Numbered from the stretch's first letter, positions 11,881-22,923 are shown. The stretch is DNA of 64,000 nucleotides from Vigna angularis (GCF_016808095.1 NC_068976.1:28318871-28382870); one strand, 5' to 3'. Numbers and translations are program-made. Notes: generated by a model from the sequence alone, not told the origin.

Positions 11881-12130
11881 AAATATTATGTTTAATTAGC
11901 CAGAACTTAGTATGGTGAGATAAAGGTGTCGTGTATATATTTTATATGGGATGAAAATTAATTGATTTAAGTTAAAAATGTGTAAAATGTAAAATAAGAA
12001 AAATAAGATAACTTAAGTAGATATTAAATAGATATGTAATGAGTGAATTGTGTTTGGCTCAGTGATACTGTGCTGTGTGCTTATTTGTGTGTGTTTATTT
12101 GTGTGGTTTGGGTGTGCATATTTGAACCAG

Positions 12131-13348
12131 GAGAGTTGCTTTCTCCACCACTCCAAGTGCTTCATGCTTTCTCCACCACCTAGGTGCTTCCTACACCTCC
12201 TCACTATTTTTTTATTCCAAAAATACCTTATGTTAATTTAACTTTTATTATTTAACTTTATTTTTTTTTAAAATCCTAAGTCTTCCTACACCCCTTCACT
12301 TCTATCTTTTTCTAACCCTATAAGCCCTCTTTGACCTTAGCAACAACCAAAGCAAATTGCAATTCCAACTTCTGCTGTCTCTGTCTTCGTTTCGATGCCA
12401 AAAGATGCATGCAACCTCTCTTTTTTCTTTTTTCTATTATTTTTTTTCGAATTTTGTTCACTTAATCTTTTTCATTGAATTTTGATGTCGATCATTGCTT
12501 CCTCCGGAGACTGTTTCTTCTCCTCAAATGCCAAAATCTCATTCAACTAAAGAAATAGTGGTCATAAAAACACATAAAAAAAGTTATTTTTTTAAACTTT
12601 AGCGGAGCCCTTAAAGAAGACTAATTTGATCCTTGTGAAAGCGAACATCGGAGATCCACCCTTCGTGCTGCATCCGAAGACAGTCTTCGAGAAACTTGTG
12701 GCTAGCGAACGATTGAAGCTGGTTTTGTAAGTCACGCACCATCTGAACCAAAGATTTGAAGATATTACCCCAATTTCGGCGCTCCGTCAAAGCAACGTCG
12801 GTAGATTCTGGTCTCTTGAATTTCTGCATTGTGAAATTTAGAAAAAAGAAACTTTGAGTTTGGAAGAAGTGAAAGAGAGGAGACATCAAAATTGTGAATT
12901 TCAATAGTCAAATTTTGCGCCCGTTTGATGCCTTAGTAATTTCAAAATCATCGATAGAGTTTTCAGGACTGAGATAGCCTTTGATGTTTCTTGTAGCATA
13001 CTGTGTATTTTTTCTCAAATTTTATGATGGGATGTGTGCCAGATCCTTTAAGTTCCAAAATCCCTCCATTGTTGCTGCAAAGCATGACTCAGTGAGGGGT
13101 CTTAGGGCTCTGAAGTTGGTGAAACTACATCAGTTTGTGACGAGCGATGATGAGAGAAGGGTTATGACGACGAATGTCGATATCATATCATACCGAAGTT
13201 GATATCCATACGGAAGTCGATATCCGTATACAACGTTTGATATCCGTTTAAAAATCTAATATTGACATCCGTTTAAGTATTACTTAAGAGTAAAAAAGTA
13301 ACGAGAGTGTGTAGGGAGGAGTGTGTGGTGGTGGAGGGAGTAACCCTC
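12131..13348. mobile_element. Mutator-like element 1 (Pack-MULE type)
   Basis: The left end reads GAGAGTTGCTTTCTCCAC and the reverse complement of the right end reads GAGGGTTACTCCCTCCAC. The similarity continues inward through CACCAC, CTACAC and a run of A/T, so these are terminal inverted repeats. The 9 bp before it (TTGAACCAG, 12122-12130) match the 9 bp after it (TTGAACTAG, 13349-13357) with one mismatch, as expected for Mutator insertion. There is no transposase. The interior holds a host-gene-like fragment on the minus strand at 12611-12904. Confidence 0.8.
12611..12904 (-). pseudogene. Captured gene fragment: 5' UTR and start of an unrecognised protein
   Basis: Read on the minus strand, a pyrimidine-rich 5' UTR-like stretch precedes an ATG at 12827-12829. 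It is followed by 72 residues starting MQKFKRPEST and including RRNWGNIFKSLVQMVRD, QNQLQSFASHKFLEDCL and GWISDVRFHKDQI. The composition (charged, helical, W and C present) is far more protein-like than the surrounding DNA, and the frame has no break. I do not recognise the family. It sits wholly within the Mutator-like element, so it was probably captured from a host gene's first exon; it ends at a stop soon after the conserved-looking part. Whether it is transcribed cannot be seen. Confidence 0.55.
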
Positions 13349-13405
13349 TTGAACTAGTCTAGAAACAAAACTTGGGTTTTTATTCCTCTTGCTTTTATTT
13401 TTTTA

Positions 13406-14596
13406 GAGTTGCTCCTTCCACCACAGTATTTCTTATACCTCTTCAATTTTTTTAGTTCCAAAATTATCCTTTTTACTTTTAACATTTACTCTTTTTTTAT
13501 TTTTATGTCAAAACCCTAATTACTCTACACATTTTCATTGAGAGAAAGTCGCAGCCTCACCCTCATCTCCACCTTCACTTTCTCACTTTCTCTCTTTCTC
13601 TCTTCCATATCTATTTCTTCTCCTACCATTCTCCATTTCCGTTTCGAGTTTCTTCCTTCCTTCTTCTCCCTTTTGGTGCTTTGGTGGTATGTTGGTGGTG
13701 CAGTGGTGCAGTGGTGGTGCATTGTTTGTAAGGAGCGTTTCTTTCTTCCACGGATGTGGATATCCGTTTACGAATATCAATATCGCGTTTAAGGCCAACG
13801 GACGTGGATATCACGTTGGAAAGGACATGACACTTGTTTTGGATGTTGCACGATTTAAGTATCCTCCCCATTGGATCCCTCTTAAAATTCTCTGGGAAGG
13901 TATGAATTATGTTGACGAGGCTACTAGAAGGATTCTTGCTTGTATCAAGGCCTCGTTGGAACCTGAATTGCTTTATACTCTGTGCTGCAAACACACATTC
14001 ATCAGGTTGTTTCAATTATAGTCTCATAACTACCATCCAAGTTTGAACAATTTATCAAGTGGGTGGCAGAGATCAGGAGGCGAGAAGATGGTGGTCCAAG
14101 TTTGAGCACAGAGGAGAAAGCAAAGCTTGCTATCAAGGAAGGTATTGAAACCGGTCCAAGAGACCGGCCTTTTCAAATATGTAGCTTCCTTTCTGTCAAA
14201 TTCTTGTAGAAGGGGTTCACAATTTCTTTTAATTTTTTTTAATTTATTAATTAATTACTTTTTAAATTAGTCTATAGATAGTATTTAAATTAAGTGTTTT
14301 AATTTTAATTTGTTACGTAGTTGTATCTAAGTTAATTTTATTTTATTTAATTAAATATTTTTTAATAATTTAATTACAGTTAATTGATTTTGTTTTAAAG
14401 ACGGGAGAGAAGAAAATGAAGAACAATTTTATTTTATTAGAAGTAATGGGGTGTGAGAGTGCATTCATATAGTGGTGAAAACCATTAATGAAATGGTTGG
14501 ATGTTGATGAAAGTAAAATCAGAAATTAAAAATTTACTTAAAAGTAAAAAAGATATGGGAGAGCTGTAGAGTGTGGTGGTGCAGGCAGCGAGTCTC
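13406..14596. mobile_element. Mutator-like element 2 (Pack-MULE type), carries phytochelatin synthase fragment
   Basis: The left end (GAGTTGCTCCTTCCACCAC) and the reverse complement of the right end (GAGACTCGCTGCCTGCAC) form imperfect terminal inverted repeats related to those of element 1. The flanks share TTATTTTTTTA on the left (13395-13405) and on the right (14597-14607), a 9-11 bp target-site duplication whose exact length is ambiguous because of the T run. No transposase is present. A phytochelatin synthase fragment lies inside on the plus strand. Confidence 0.75.
13784..14209 (+). pseudogene. Phytochelatin synthase fragment (pseudogene)
   Basis: Phytochelatin synthase (glutathione gamma-glutamylcysteinyltransferase) makes metal-binding phytochelatins from glutathione in the cytosol. 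Here about 75 residues match its catalytic domain: GRGYHVGKDMTLVLDVARF, then KYPPHWIPL, ILWEGMNYVDEAT and LLYTLCCKH. The LDVARFKYPPHW block is the family's hallmark around its catalytic Asp. After a stop at 14019-14021, a second piece in another frame (14039-14209) reads KFEQFIKWVAEIRRREDGG, then LSTEEKAKLAIKEG, as in the family further downstream. The stretch between the two pieces is missing or scrambled. The N-terminal part with the catalytic Cys and His and the Cys-rich C-terminus are absent, so it cannot be an enzyme. It lies entirely within Mutator-like element 2. Confidence 0.85.
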
Positions 14597-14950
14597 TTAT
14601 TTTTTTACGTTGCTTCGGTTATTTTGGGCTGGACACGAAGCCCATAAGCTAACGAGGGTAGCCAGGGTCGAGAGCATTGAGGCTCAATCTTTCTTCTCTT
14701 CTTCCGATACTACTCCTCTCTTCTCTTTCTACTTTTTCTTTTTTCGATTTGTAAAACCTAGGGTTAGGGGAGTACCGGCGTGAGAGAGAGCAGCGTGAGG
14801 AAGCAATTAATGCTCCGGGAGAGAAACGGAAATAGTGAATTTAAGAGGAAGGAGGTGCGGTTTCAAGATGAGATATGGAGAAGAGGGAATCCGAGGTTGG
14901 TAAGGTTAATGGTAGGGTTCAGAGGTTTTATGGTGGGGGATAGAGGAAGC

Positions 14951-15068
14951 TTATAAAAAGGGCCAGAGTGGGAATGGTAGAGGCACCAAAGCAAGCATCT
15001 CCGAGAGAGAGGCGCGTGCTGTAAGCTCGGTAGAAGTGCGGGTTGCTGTGAGGAAGAACCAATTCCAG
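14951..15068 (+). promoter_or_regulatory. TATA-like box and possible non-coding first exon
   Basis: TTATAAAAAG at 14951-14960 is followed by a G/A-rich, exon-like stretch ending in CCAG|GTATGG at 15068, a good plant splice donor. The DNA downstream is T-rich and intron-like. It could be the 5' UTR exon of an RNA reaching the ALG13 gene 3 kb away, or a separate transcript; the sequence alone cannot decide. Confidence 0.35.
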
Positions 15069-15454
15069 GTATGGGAAGCTATTTTGGTTTTGATTGATTG
15101 CTTGTATGTGGTATGATATGCATTTTCTCTGTTGATGTTCCTTCGGTATAATGTGATGTGGGAAGGATATAATTGTATGTTGGGCCAAAAATGAAAATAG
15201 GGTGCTGATGATTTGATTCCGTTCAGTATATTAATTGGTATGTGAGTGGTATTTGGGTTTTGGAAAGAATGTTTTAGATGCTCTGTTTCACCTATGAAAT
15301 CTGAGATAGGAGTTAGTTATCTGAACTGGGTGCACTTTGAATGGACTGTCTGGACGTCAGTGATTGAGTTAATCTAGATATAAGTTATACAAATTGATTA
15401 TGGATATCTGTTCTGATTCGGTCAAGGATAACATGAATCTTTATGTGTTAGAAT

Positions 15455-15679
15455 TGTTAGGATATTTATCCTATTTTATTATCATTATAGTGTGTCTAGG
15501 ATTACCCTATTTATCATGATTATATTGTGTTTAGGATTACCCTATTTATCATGATTATATTGTGTCTAGGGTTACCCTATTTATCATGTACTTGTGTATC
15601 AATTTATTGTTATAAATAGAAGATTGTGAGAGGGATCAATTAAGCCCTCTAGAATTATTTTACACTTTCAATCTTAAGT
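15455..15679 (+). mobile_element. Copia-type solo LTR
   Basis: It starts with TGTTAGGATATT, has a TATAAATAGA box at 15611-15620, and its U5 part (AGCCCTCTAGAA) resembles that of the Copia LTR at 21195. The flanks share AGAAT (15450-15454 and 15680-15684). A 35-bp unit (TAGGATTACCCTATTTATC start) is repeated three times from 15497. There is no internal coding region, so it looks like a recombined solo LTR. Confidence 0.75.
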
Positions 15680-17173
15680 AGAATGAAGTTAAAACGGTAA
15701 ATTATGATTCCATGATGATTTAGTTTTGAAGGGAAAATTTAGACTCTGTTAGAATGACAATTGAATAATAAACTCTGTAATACCTGTGAATGTTGGATGA
15801 ATTATGATATTGTTTGATGATTGCGGAACCATGGTATTTTTTTGTGTTTATCTGGTCTGAGTATGAGTTGTATAGGTGAAGACTGAGATATATACATGTA
15901 AATAGCATCGCTAATTGGTTGAATCTGTGATCTGTACTAAAAATCTATTTTGTAAAATGCATGATGAATTATAATAATTTGAAGTAGGATTGAATGAGAT
16001 CTTGGATTTATGCACTGATATTATGTATGACGTTAGATGGTGAAGAATAATCCTAAGTCAATGGAAACTGTTTTTGGGCTGATAGCTACCGTGATGCTAT
16101 CTTCATACATGAACATTGTCTTTATCTGAAAAAAAGGGGAAAAACCATGTATGTTCAAGGGTAGAGAGATAATGGGTATTTTGTTGTTTGAAGCTGTGAA
16201 TCATGGTGATGAATGAATGCTTGGAAAGGGTTTGTATAATCGGACGGTAATTTTATAAACACGAGTGGAAAACTGTATGTTCAGACCTTTGAGTGATGAA
16301 TTGTTGTGTTTAGTATGAACTGCGATGTTTTGTAAATTTCCAGAATTGATTAATTGTGTGCATAAGTTACTGATTCTGTATGTGTCTAGGTTGGTCTAAA
16401 TATATGTACGAATGGTAAAGTGGTTCAGGTTTGAAATTCAATACTGTTAGACACTCTCAATAAGTATATATAGCTGTAAAGAGTAAAAAGGAACAAGTGT
16501 TTAAGTTGAGCATGAGTACTGGGATTAAAACGGGAATTAACGTGAGGGCAGGGTATTGTATGTCTGAAAATAAGTGAATGGGAGGGAATGCTATGTGCCT
16601 CTAACGGTGTTATTGGATGTTCATCTTGTATGAAACCCTTGGCTGCGTGAAACTGCTGCATATGTTGCTAAATTGTTTCAGTACTGTTAGGAGTGCTTAT
16701 GGGTTGAATAAGAATGTTTAATGATGTATAATGAGAAAGGCATTGTACCTGACTAATTTGTTTGTGAATATACAATGTTTTTGGGGTGATGAAACACCAT
16801 AATGGCTGGGAAATCTGTTTGACTTTGTTAAGTTGGTTGTGAGCATTTTCAACGTGTAACACTGTAAATTTTGGGTGCTGGGCTGCTGGACAGTTACTAA
16901 AATTGATACTGTATGTGTTATGACATAAATTGCAGAATTTGGTGATGTGATGCATGCTTAATATTTAGTCTAATATATGTTATTGCTGTGTGGAAGTGAT
17001 TTATTGTCAAACTGCATTTCTGTGTAATGAATCTGGACTGTGTGAATGAATCTTGTAAGCCTTCCATAATATATTTTCCCTCTTTTTTAATCTTAAGTAA
17101 TACCAAGAGTGTTGTACAAGAAAAGACAATATCTAGGTAATTAATACTAATAACCAAACTAGCTTTCTAGGAC
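15680..17173. other. No gene recognised; intron-like T-rich DNA
   Basis: Short frames occur on the minus strand but show no family resemblance. Base composition (T-rich, G moderate) resembles a plant intron or upstream region of the ALG13 gene. Confidence 0.5.
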
Positions 17174-17545
17174 TGTTGGACTTCTTAAATCAGGAAGTCA
17201 AGAAAGCAAATAAACCACACCAACAGATTATACTTCTCTTAATATACTTCTCTTATTCAATGAACCAAGAATACAATTGTATAGTAATCCCTCCTAAGGA
17301 AGCCCGATCTCCCTCCACTGGACTAATGTTCCAGTCAACAACAATTACTGATCTCCCTCCACTGGACTAATGTTCCGGTCAACAACAATTACTAATCTCA
17401 TACCCCCGCCCTTTACCACTAATTCTTATTTATACTCCCCTTTCCCTCTAACTAACTTCTAACATAAACTCCCTCCTAACTTTTAACAGACACTCTCTCC
17501 TTCCCGCCTTTATTTTTCCTCACATATACTTTTATTCCCCTATCA
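17174..17545 (-). mobile_element. Solo LTR (minus orientation) with AGGAC target duplication
   Basis: It is bounded by TGTTGGACTT and CCCTATCA, i.e. TG...CA ends. A perfect AGGAC duplication lies at 17169-17173 and 17546-17550. A reverse-strand TATAAATA-like box fits minus orientation. A ~46-bp segment (GATCTCCCTCCACTGGACTA start) is tandemly duplicated near 17304-17395. The segment CTAAGGAAGCCCGATCTCCC resembles one in the solo LTR at 19741, so the two are related families. Confidence 0.85.
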
Positions 17546-17754
17546 AGGACATACTACTTAGCCTATCTAAACAAGTAATCAAGACAAATTATTTCAACAA
17601 TTTATAGTTAATGTCAATATAAAATTTACTTTAATATGAAATATTAAATTAGTAAATAATAATACTTTTAAAAAAATTGGAGAATTATTAATATTAATAA
17701 TTAATATTTATAGTTTAAATATATTTTGATATAAAATGTTAAATTTAGCAAGAC

Positions 17755-18001
17755 CTAAGCCCAGTTTTCCAACCCAGAAGACTACTCAACCTAGAAGAAA
17801 AGCAAATCCATTGCTTATCTCTAACTTCAATTTCTTGCACAATGTTCAGAAGGGTAGTTTCTCAGTTTAAACTGGATAGTTTTTGTTCATTGGCATGTTT
17901 TGTTTAATGATATAATAAATTCTCTTTAAGGCTAGTTGCTTCTGATGTCAGCACAACGGAGGGAGGACTATAATTGAATTGAAACAAGTGGTTGTAGCTA
18001 A
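17755..18001 (+). promoter_or_regulatory. Probable ALG13 5' UTR with short intron
   Basis: An exon-like stretch ends GTTCAGAAGG|GTAGTTTC at 17853. A 98-bp T-rich segment follows, ending GATGTCAG at 17951, and then comes a purine-rich leader to the ATG at 18002. Donor and acceptor fit plant intron rules. This is inferred; no transcript evidence is available. Confidence 0.4.
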
Positions 18002-20813
18002 ATGGGGAACGATGAAGCTGGTGATGAGAAAAAAAGAGTGGTTTTTGTGACTGTTGGGACAACCTGTTTTGATGCTCTTGTGAGAGCTGTGGATTCTAAC
18101 ATCGTTAAACAAGCCTTGTTTGCGAAAGGATACACCCACCTTTTTATTCAAATGGGTCGAGGATCATATCTTCCCACAAAGGTACTTTCCCCTTTATAAT
18201 TTCTTTCCCTCTGTTTTCTCATTTGATATTTTTTGGTTGAGAATTTCTTTTGTAATAATTAAATTATAAATCAATTTGTGCTGATAGGGGATGTGAAATT
18301 CTCACTTCATTTGTTGAACCAACATTGCAAGCTTGCTTGAAAGAAAGGTTTACATATCATTTGGTTATCAGATAAATATGTGTGGATATGTGTAACAAAC
18401 TCAACTTAAGCAAACTGACATCTAGTAACTGTATGCAACAAAGTTTAACTAATTCAAAAGATGGAGAGGGATAACAATTTGTAGACTTTATTTTTTCTCT
18501 TTTTTATAGTCTCGTTTTACTAAGTGTTTCGTTCTTGTTATTAACCTTTTCTTTTATATTTGTAGTCTGAAGGAGATGCTTCTTTGGCTGTAGACTACTT
18601 CACTTTTTCATCCAGTATTGCAGCTCATCTCAGATCAGCTTCTCTTGTCATTAGCCACGCAGGTATGTTGGCTAAGACTTGTCTATTGCATGATTTTTTT
18701 GTGTATTCTTATGTCTATATTGGTAGGTTATCATGTACTTTGTCTTGGTACCTAATTCTATATTCTGCTATTATTAATCAGCTTTCAGGACGAATGTTTT
18801 TGTGCGAATGGTGTTTGGTTAATGTTTGAGAACCTCTTTCATTTGAAACTAAGAAGTTGATAGATATCAATTCAGAATATAGGGATAAATCAGCAATAGG
18901 AGGAATTTTTATTGCATACCACCGTCCAACTTTGGGTACCAATAGGCGGATCTTTTCAGTGAGCTTTGGTGTTTTACAGTAGTTTTCTTGGGTTCCTCTA
19001 CCTAAGAACCTAACAGTTTCATTCTAAACCGATTGGATATCAAATAAAAGCACACCTTGTTATTAGAGATTAACTTCACACATGAAAGATTTACAAATAT
19101 GAGAACTCCTTTACAAGTTGTCTAGAAGATGCTTCCACCAAGCACTTAAACTCCGAAAGCATGAAGAAATGTTTATTTCTAGATGTTTTGTTGCAAGTCT
19201 TTATGTTCATGAATTTCTATTTGTAGGTATGTGTCCTTCCCAGCCAGACATGATGAACATTATGGCAATAGACTGGTTATTGTAGAGTAGTCTCTAAGTA
19301 CACTTACCTTTATACACACCCTTCTACTAAATATATACTCCTAATGATTTTTTATTGAATACCCGATATGCTGTTTTTAATTCAAAACTTCTAACACGTA
19401 ATCAGTTATTTTCTATGACATGTTCTTATTGATTACTAGCACCAGTCCATTATTAATGCATCCTTTCCTGATTCACTTGGATCTCAATTCTCATCATCTT
19501 AATTAATAGTGGCTGACCTACTTGATTCCTTGGGCCCATTTGATGTTAGATTTCCCCAATTTATGTTCTGTTTCAAGCACAAACTTGGTTTATAAAACTA
19601 TTAGTTTTTATTGTTTGAGGCTTGGTAAATTACTCTAACTACTCTGAATTTAAGCGGGGTGTTACTGTAACATTGGTTTAAAGAAGCAAAGAATAATCAT
19701 TCATTTGCTTTATTGCTGCCCACATCAGCTGTACAGTATTTGTTAGGTTACTTTATACGAGTAACCTAAATATATGCTCTCTTCTCACTCAAACACTCCA
19801 ACAACCGAATTGACAGTATGTATGTATTATTGATTCTGTAAAGTATAGAAAATTACACGTGTAATCTCCCCCAAGGAAGCCTATCTTCCTCCACGGGCAA
19901 TTATGCCTAGTCTATACCCAAAAGAAAATATATGATAATCCCTCTTCCCCTATTATGTAATTATTTATACTTTCTCTCTCTCTACGAACAACTAACAAAC
20001 TTCCCCGCTATTGAGCCGTTCGGTCATTAGCTCTCTCCTCCAATGCAACACCGTTCGGTGTTAACACATTACTGTTTGGATATTACTTCAACATTTTCAC
20101 TCGGCTTCGGTTCTCCTCTTCTATTCTCCATTCATATCCACCCTTCGGTATATATCGTTCAGTCCTTACTCCTCTTATATACTTTTAGCTTCCTAACAGT
20201 ATTCAATATCAGTATATCCTTCATTAGTCACAAGATTTATAATGGATTTGATGAGTATCGGGAGTCATTTTGTTGTATCTTATTTAAAATGGATATTTTG
20301 AGATGTTGGCACTGATGTTTATTCCATTACTAGCAATGCTATTCCTTTCATCAAACAAAACACTTAAATTTGTTGTTGTATTGTGATTACGCTGGGAGAA
20401 CATCATTCACATGAGAAAAAGGACAACAATGCATAATAAGTGGAAACTTTAAGTAACCTCTGCTGTGTTATTGTCAAGTCAAGGGTTAGGTAATCTCTAT
20501 TTTTCTGTTTTATTGTTTGGGGCTTGGTAACTTACTGTAACTACGAATTTATGCAGGGTCCGGTAGCATATTTGAGACATTGCGGCTTGGCAAACCTTTA
20601 ATCGTGGTCGTAAATGAAGATTTGATGGATAATCATCAAAGTGAACTAGCCGAAGAACTTGCTGATAGAAAACATCTGTATTGTGCCAGTCCTCAAACAC
20701 TACAGCAAACTATAGCTGATATGGATTTAAGTTCTCTCTCTCCTTACTCTCCAGGTGATGCTACACCGGTGGCCCAGCATATAAACAGTTTCCTTGGTTT
20801 TCCTGATGACTGA
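18002..20813 (+). CDS. ALG13: UDP-N-acetylglucosamine transferase subunit ALG13 homolog
   Basis: Coding exons are 18002-18181, 18566-18662 and 20557-20813, all with GT-AG introns (phases 0 and 1), giving 177 residues, about the usual length for plant ALG13. The N-terminus [18 protein letters not shown] (residues 13-30) and the block [18 protein letters not shown] (90-107) are family hallmarks; the latter belongs to the GT-B C-terminal UDP-GlcNAc-binding half. ALG13 is the cytosolic catalytic subunit that pairs with membrane-bound ALG14 at the ER and adds the second GlcNAc to dolichol-PP-GlcNAc. [10 protein letters not shown] (118-127) closes the conserved part. No transmembrane segment is seen, as expected. 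A possible 98-bp 5' UTR intron (17854-17951) precedes the ATG. The second coding intron (18663-20556) is long because of an LTR insertion. No frame damage. Confidence 0.93.
19604..19665 (+). repeat. Decayed duplicate of the ALG13 exon-3 acceptor region
   Basis: TATTGTTTGAGGCTTGGTAA and the following bases closely match 20511-20570 (TATTGTTTGGGGCTTGGTAA onward), which covers the polypyrimidine tract, the splice acceptor and the first bases of exon 3. In this copy the acceptor reads TTTAAGCGGGG instead of TATGCAGGG, so it is probably weak. Confidence 0.65.
19741..20198 (-). mobile_element. Solo LTR inside ALG13 intron 2
   Basis: It runs from TGTTAGGTTACT to TTCCTAACA (TG...CA ends), 458 bp, flanked by a perfect GTATT duplication (19736-19740 and 20199-20203). 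It shares the CCAAGGAAGCCTATCTTCC-type segment with the solo LTR at 17174, supporting minus orientation. A reverse TATA-like box (GTATAAATAATT on the minus strand) lies near 19960. There is no internal region. Confidence 0.85.
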
Positions 20814-21194
20814 TATATACAGCCCTTTTGCCCCTCTTTTGTGGTTAAATGTAATTGGGAAGGATGATAATAAATTCTTGTGATATTTTGATGCCATAAA
20901 TATTTTCATCATATGAAGTGAAGTTGAGGTTAGTTTAAGTAAATGTACTTGTGACACTTAACAGGGATGATATTCAATTTCGGTAATTTTTGGATGCATT
21001 AAATATTTTCAGTCTCAGTGTTGAATTGAAGTGTAATGCACATGAGGGTTGATATTAAAGTTTTGGTCATCTCGGTGCCCTGAATATTCAGTTGTGGCGT
21101 TGAACTGAATATCATTTTCTATGCAAGCTATGCAAGCAATGTATATGTATTCGTGTACACTATTGAGTTAGTTTTTATACACCAGGGAAAGAAT

Positions 21195-21411
21195 TGTTAG
21201 AATAATTATTAAGTCTACCTATGATTAGTAGAGCAGGGCCTAAAGTAGGTAGTTGTGTGTTGGGTTATCTATAATGATTGTTCCTAGCAATCTAGGACAA
21301 TCTCTTCCTCTTTCATCTCTCTATTGTATCAGATTTTTATTTATATAAATAATAGAATTGAGAAGGGTCTTTCAAGCCCTTTAGAACTATTTTTCTCTGT
21401 TTTAGATCTCA
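21195..21411 (+). repeat. Copia 5' LTR
   Basis: 217 bp from TGTTAGAATAATT to TTTTAGATCTCA, with a TATATAAATA box near 21340. It is followed at once by AGA and the primer-binding site. Confidence 0.93.
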
Positions 21412-21978
21412 AGATGGTATCAGAGCAGGTTTATCCTGCTCTGGTTTCTGTCCTGGGTTGTCCAACAGCACTGTCACTGCTGTTTGCACTTGTCCGGTGC
21501 CGTTCGCCGTTGTTCGCGGCTGTCTCGCCATTATCTGTAGCTGTCAACTGCAGTTTGAAGTTCTTCAACTTGGTTGTCCACCATCTCGCATCTGTCTGCT
21601 GCTGTCCACCGTCGTTTGCCGCCGTCCGTCGTCGGTCGCCGTCACTGTTCCGTCCGGCGACCACTGAATCTGGTTCGCCTCTTCACGCGACAGCCAACCC
21701 CACCGGTGGGTTCGCCTGATTCTCCTCCACGCTCCGCCACGCGCAGCCTCTTTGTGCGCTGCGAACAGGTGCGTGCTGTCCACGCGTCGCCCTCTGCTCA
21801 CCGGAAAGTCGCCGCGCCACCTCCATAGCTGTCGCCCTCTGTTCCTCTGTCCGTTCTGACCCTCAAAATCTTACTTTGGTGTGTCCAGAAGCTCCCTTTA
21901 AGAAAACCCTAAGAAACCCTCTAGGGTTTTCTGGTTCTTCACGGTTTTTCTGGTTCCTTTTCCTATTTTCATCAAAGA

Positions 21979-22923
21979 ATGGCGTCTGGAAGTGCTCTTT
22001 CTTTCTCTGGAAGTCCCTCAATCACTTCCGAAAAGCTAAATGGAAAGAATTATCTGTGTTGGTCTGCTGCTGTGGAAATGTGGTTCCTTGGTTAAGGACA
22101 TTATGACCACTTTGAGCAGGATGGGAGCCAAGTTCCTTCTGACAAAGCTGAACAATGGAAACAAGCTGATTTCCAATTGTGTGCCCTATTGTGGCAATCT
22201 GTGGAACCACGGCTTTTGATATCTCTGAGAGCGTTCAAGACATGTTACACTTTTTGGAAGAAAGCCCAAAGCATTTATGCTAATGATATTCAACGTCTCT
22301 ATGATACCGCAAACAAGCTCGCCTGTCTCAAAATGACAGACCATGATATGATCTCCTTCATGACTGAAGCCCAAGTAGCTGTGGAAGAATTGAGAATGTT
22401 TTTGGAAGTGGAATCTTCGGAAGATATCAAAAAGAAGCTTGACAAGTATTATATGGTGATGATCCTCCGTGCTTTGCATCCAGATTTGAATCACATCAGA
22501 GATCAACTTCTGACAAGTCATGAGGTCCCTTCCTTGGAAGCCTTGACCACACGTCTTCTTCGTGTTCCGGTGTCTCAGTCTCAGGAAGCTCATGAAACAA
22601 TGGAACCATCTGTCATGGTTGCCACGCGAGGAAGAGGAGGACGTGGCACTAGAGGAGGAGGACGTGGAGGTCGAGGACGTCCACAGTGCTCTTACTATAA
22701 GAGAGTGGGTCACACCCAAGAAAACTGCTACTCCTTGCATGGCTTTCCTTCAAAAACCGCCAATATCTCTAAGGCTGAAACTTCCACTTCCAACTCCAAG
22801 TTCACTGAGGAAGAGTATCAAGAGTATCTGCGATTAAAGTCTAACAGTTTGGCGCAATCATCTCAGTCCCCAAGTACGTCCACAGCTTGCATTTCTCAAT
22901 CCATGGAAGGTCTAAATTCATGA
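21979..22923 (+). pseudogene. Copia Gag, damaged
   Basis: The frame opens with an ATG at 21979 and reads MASGSALSFSGS, then LNGKNYLCWSAAVEMWFLG, the usual Copia Gag start. A TAA at 22093-22095 interrupts it at codon 39; after this the same frame continues through the UBN2-type Gag domain (FKTCYTFWKKAQSIYAN, then LVEL-like helices) to 22920. The RGRGGRGTRGGG basic stretch and a zinc knuckle follow, but the knuckle reads CSYYKRVGHTQENC, with Tyr where the second Cys should be. A TGA at 22921-22923 separates Gag from the protease in the same frame. Gag packages element RNA, so two stops and a broken knuckle argue against function. Confidence 0.88.

Noticed and set aside
22186..22740. A 184-codon frame antisense to the Copia Gag
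   Set aside because: A shadow of the Gag coding sequence on the other strand.
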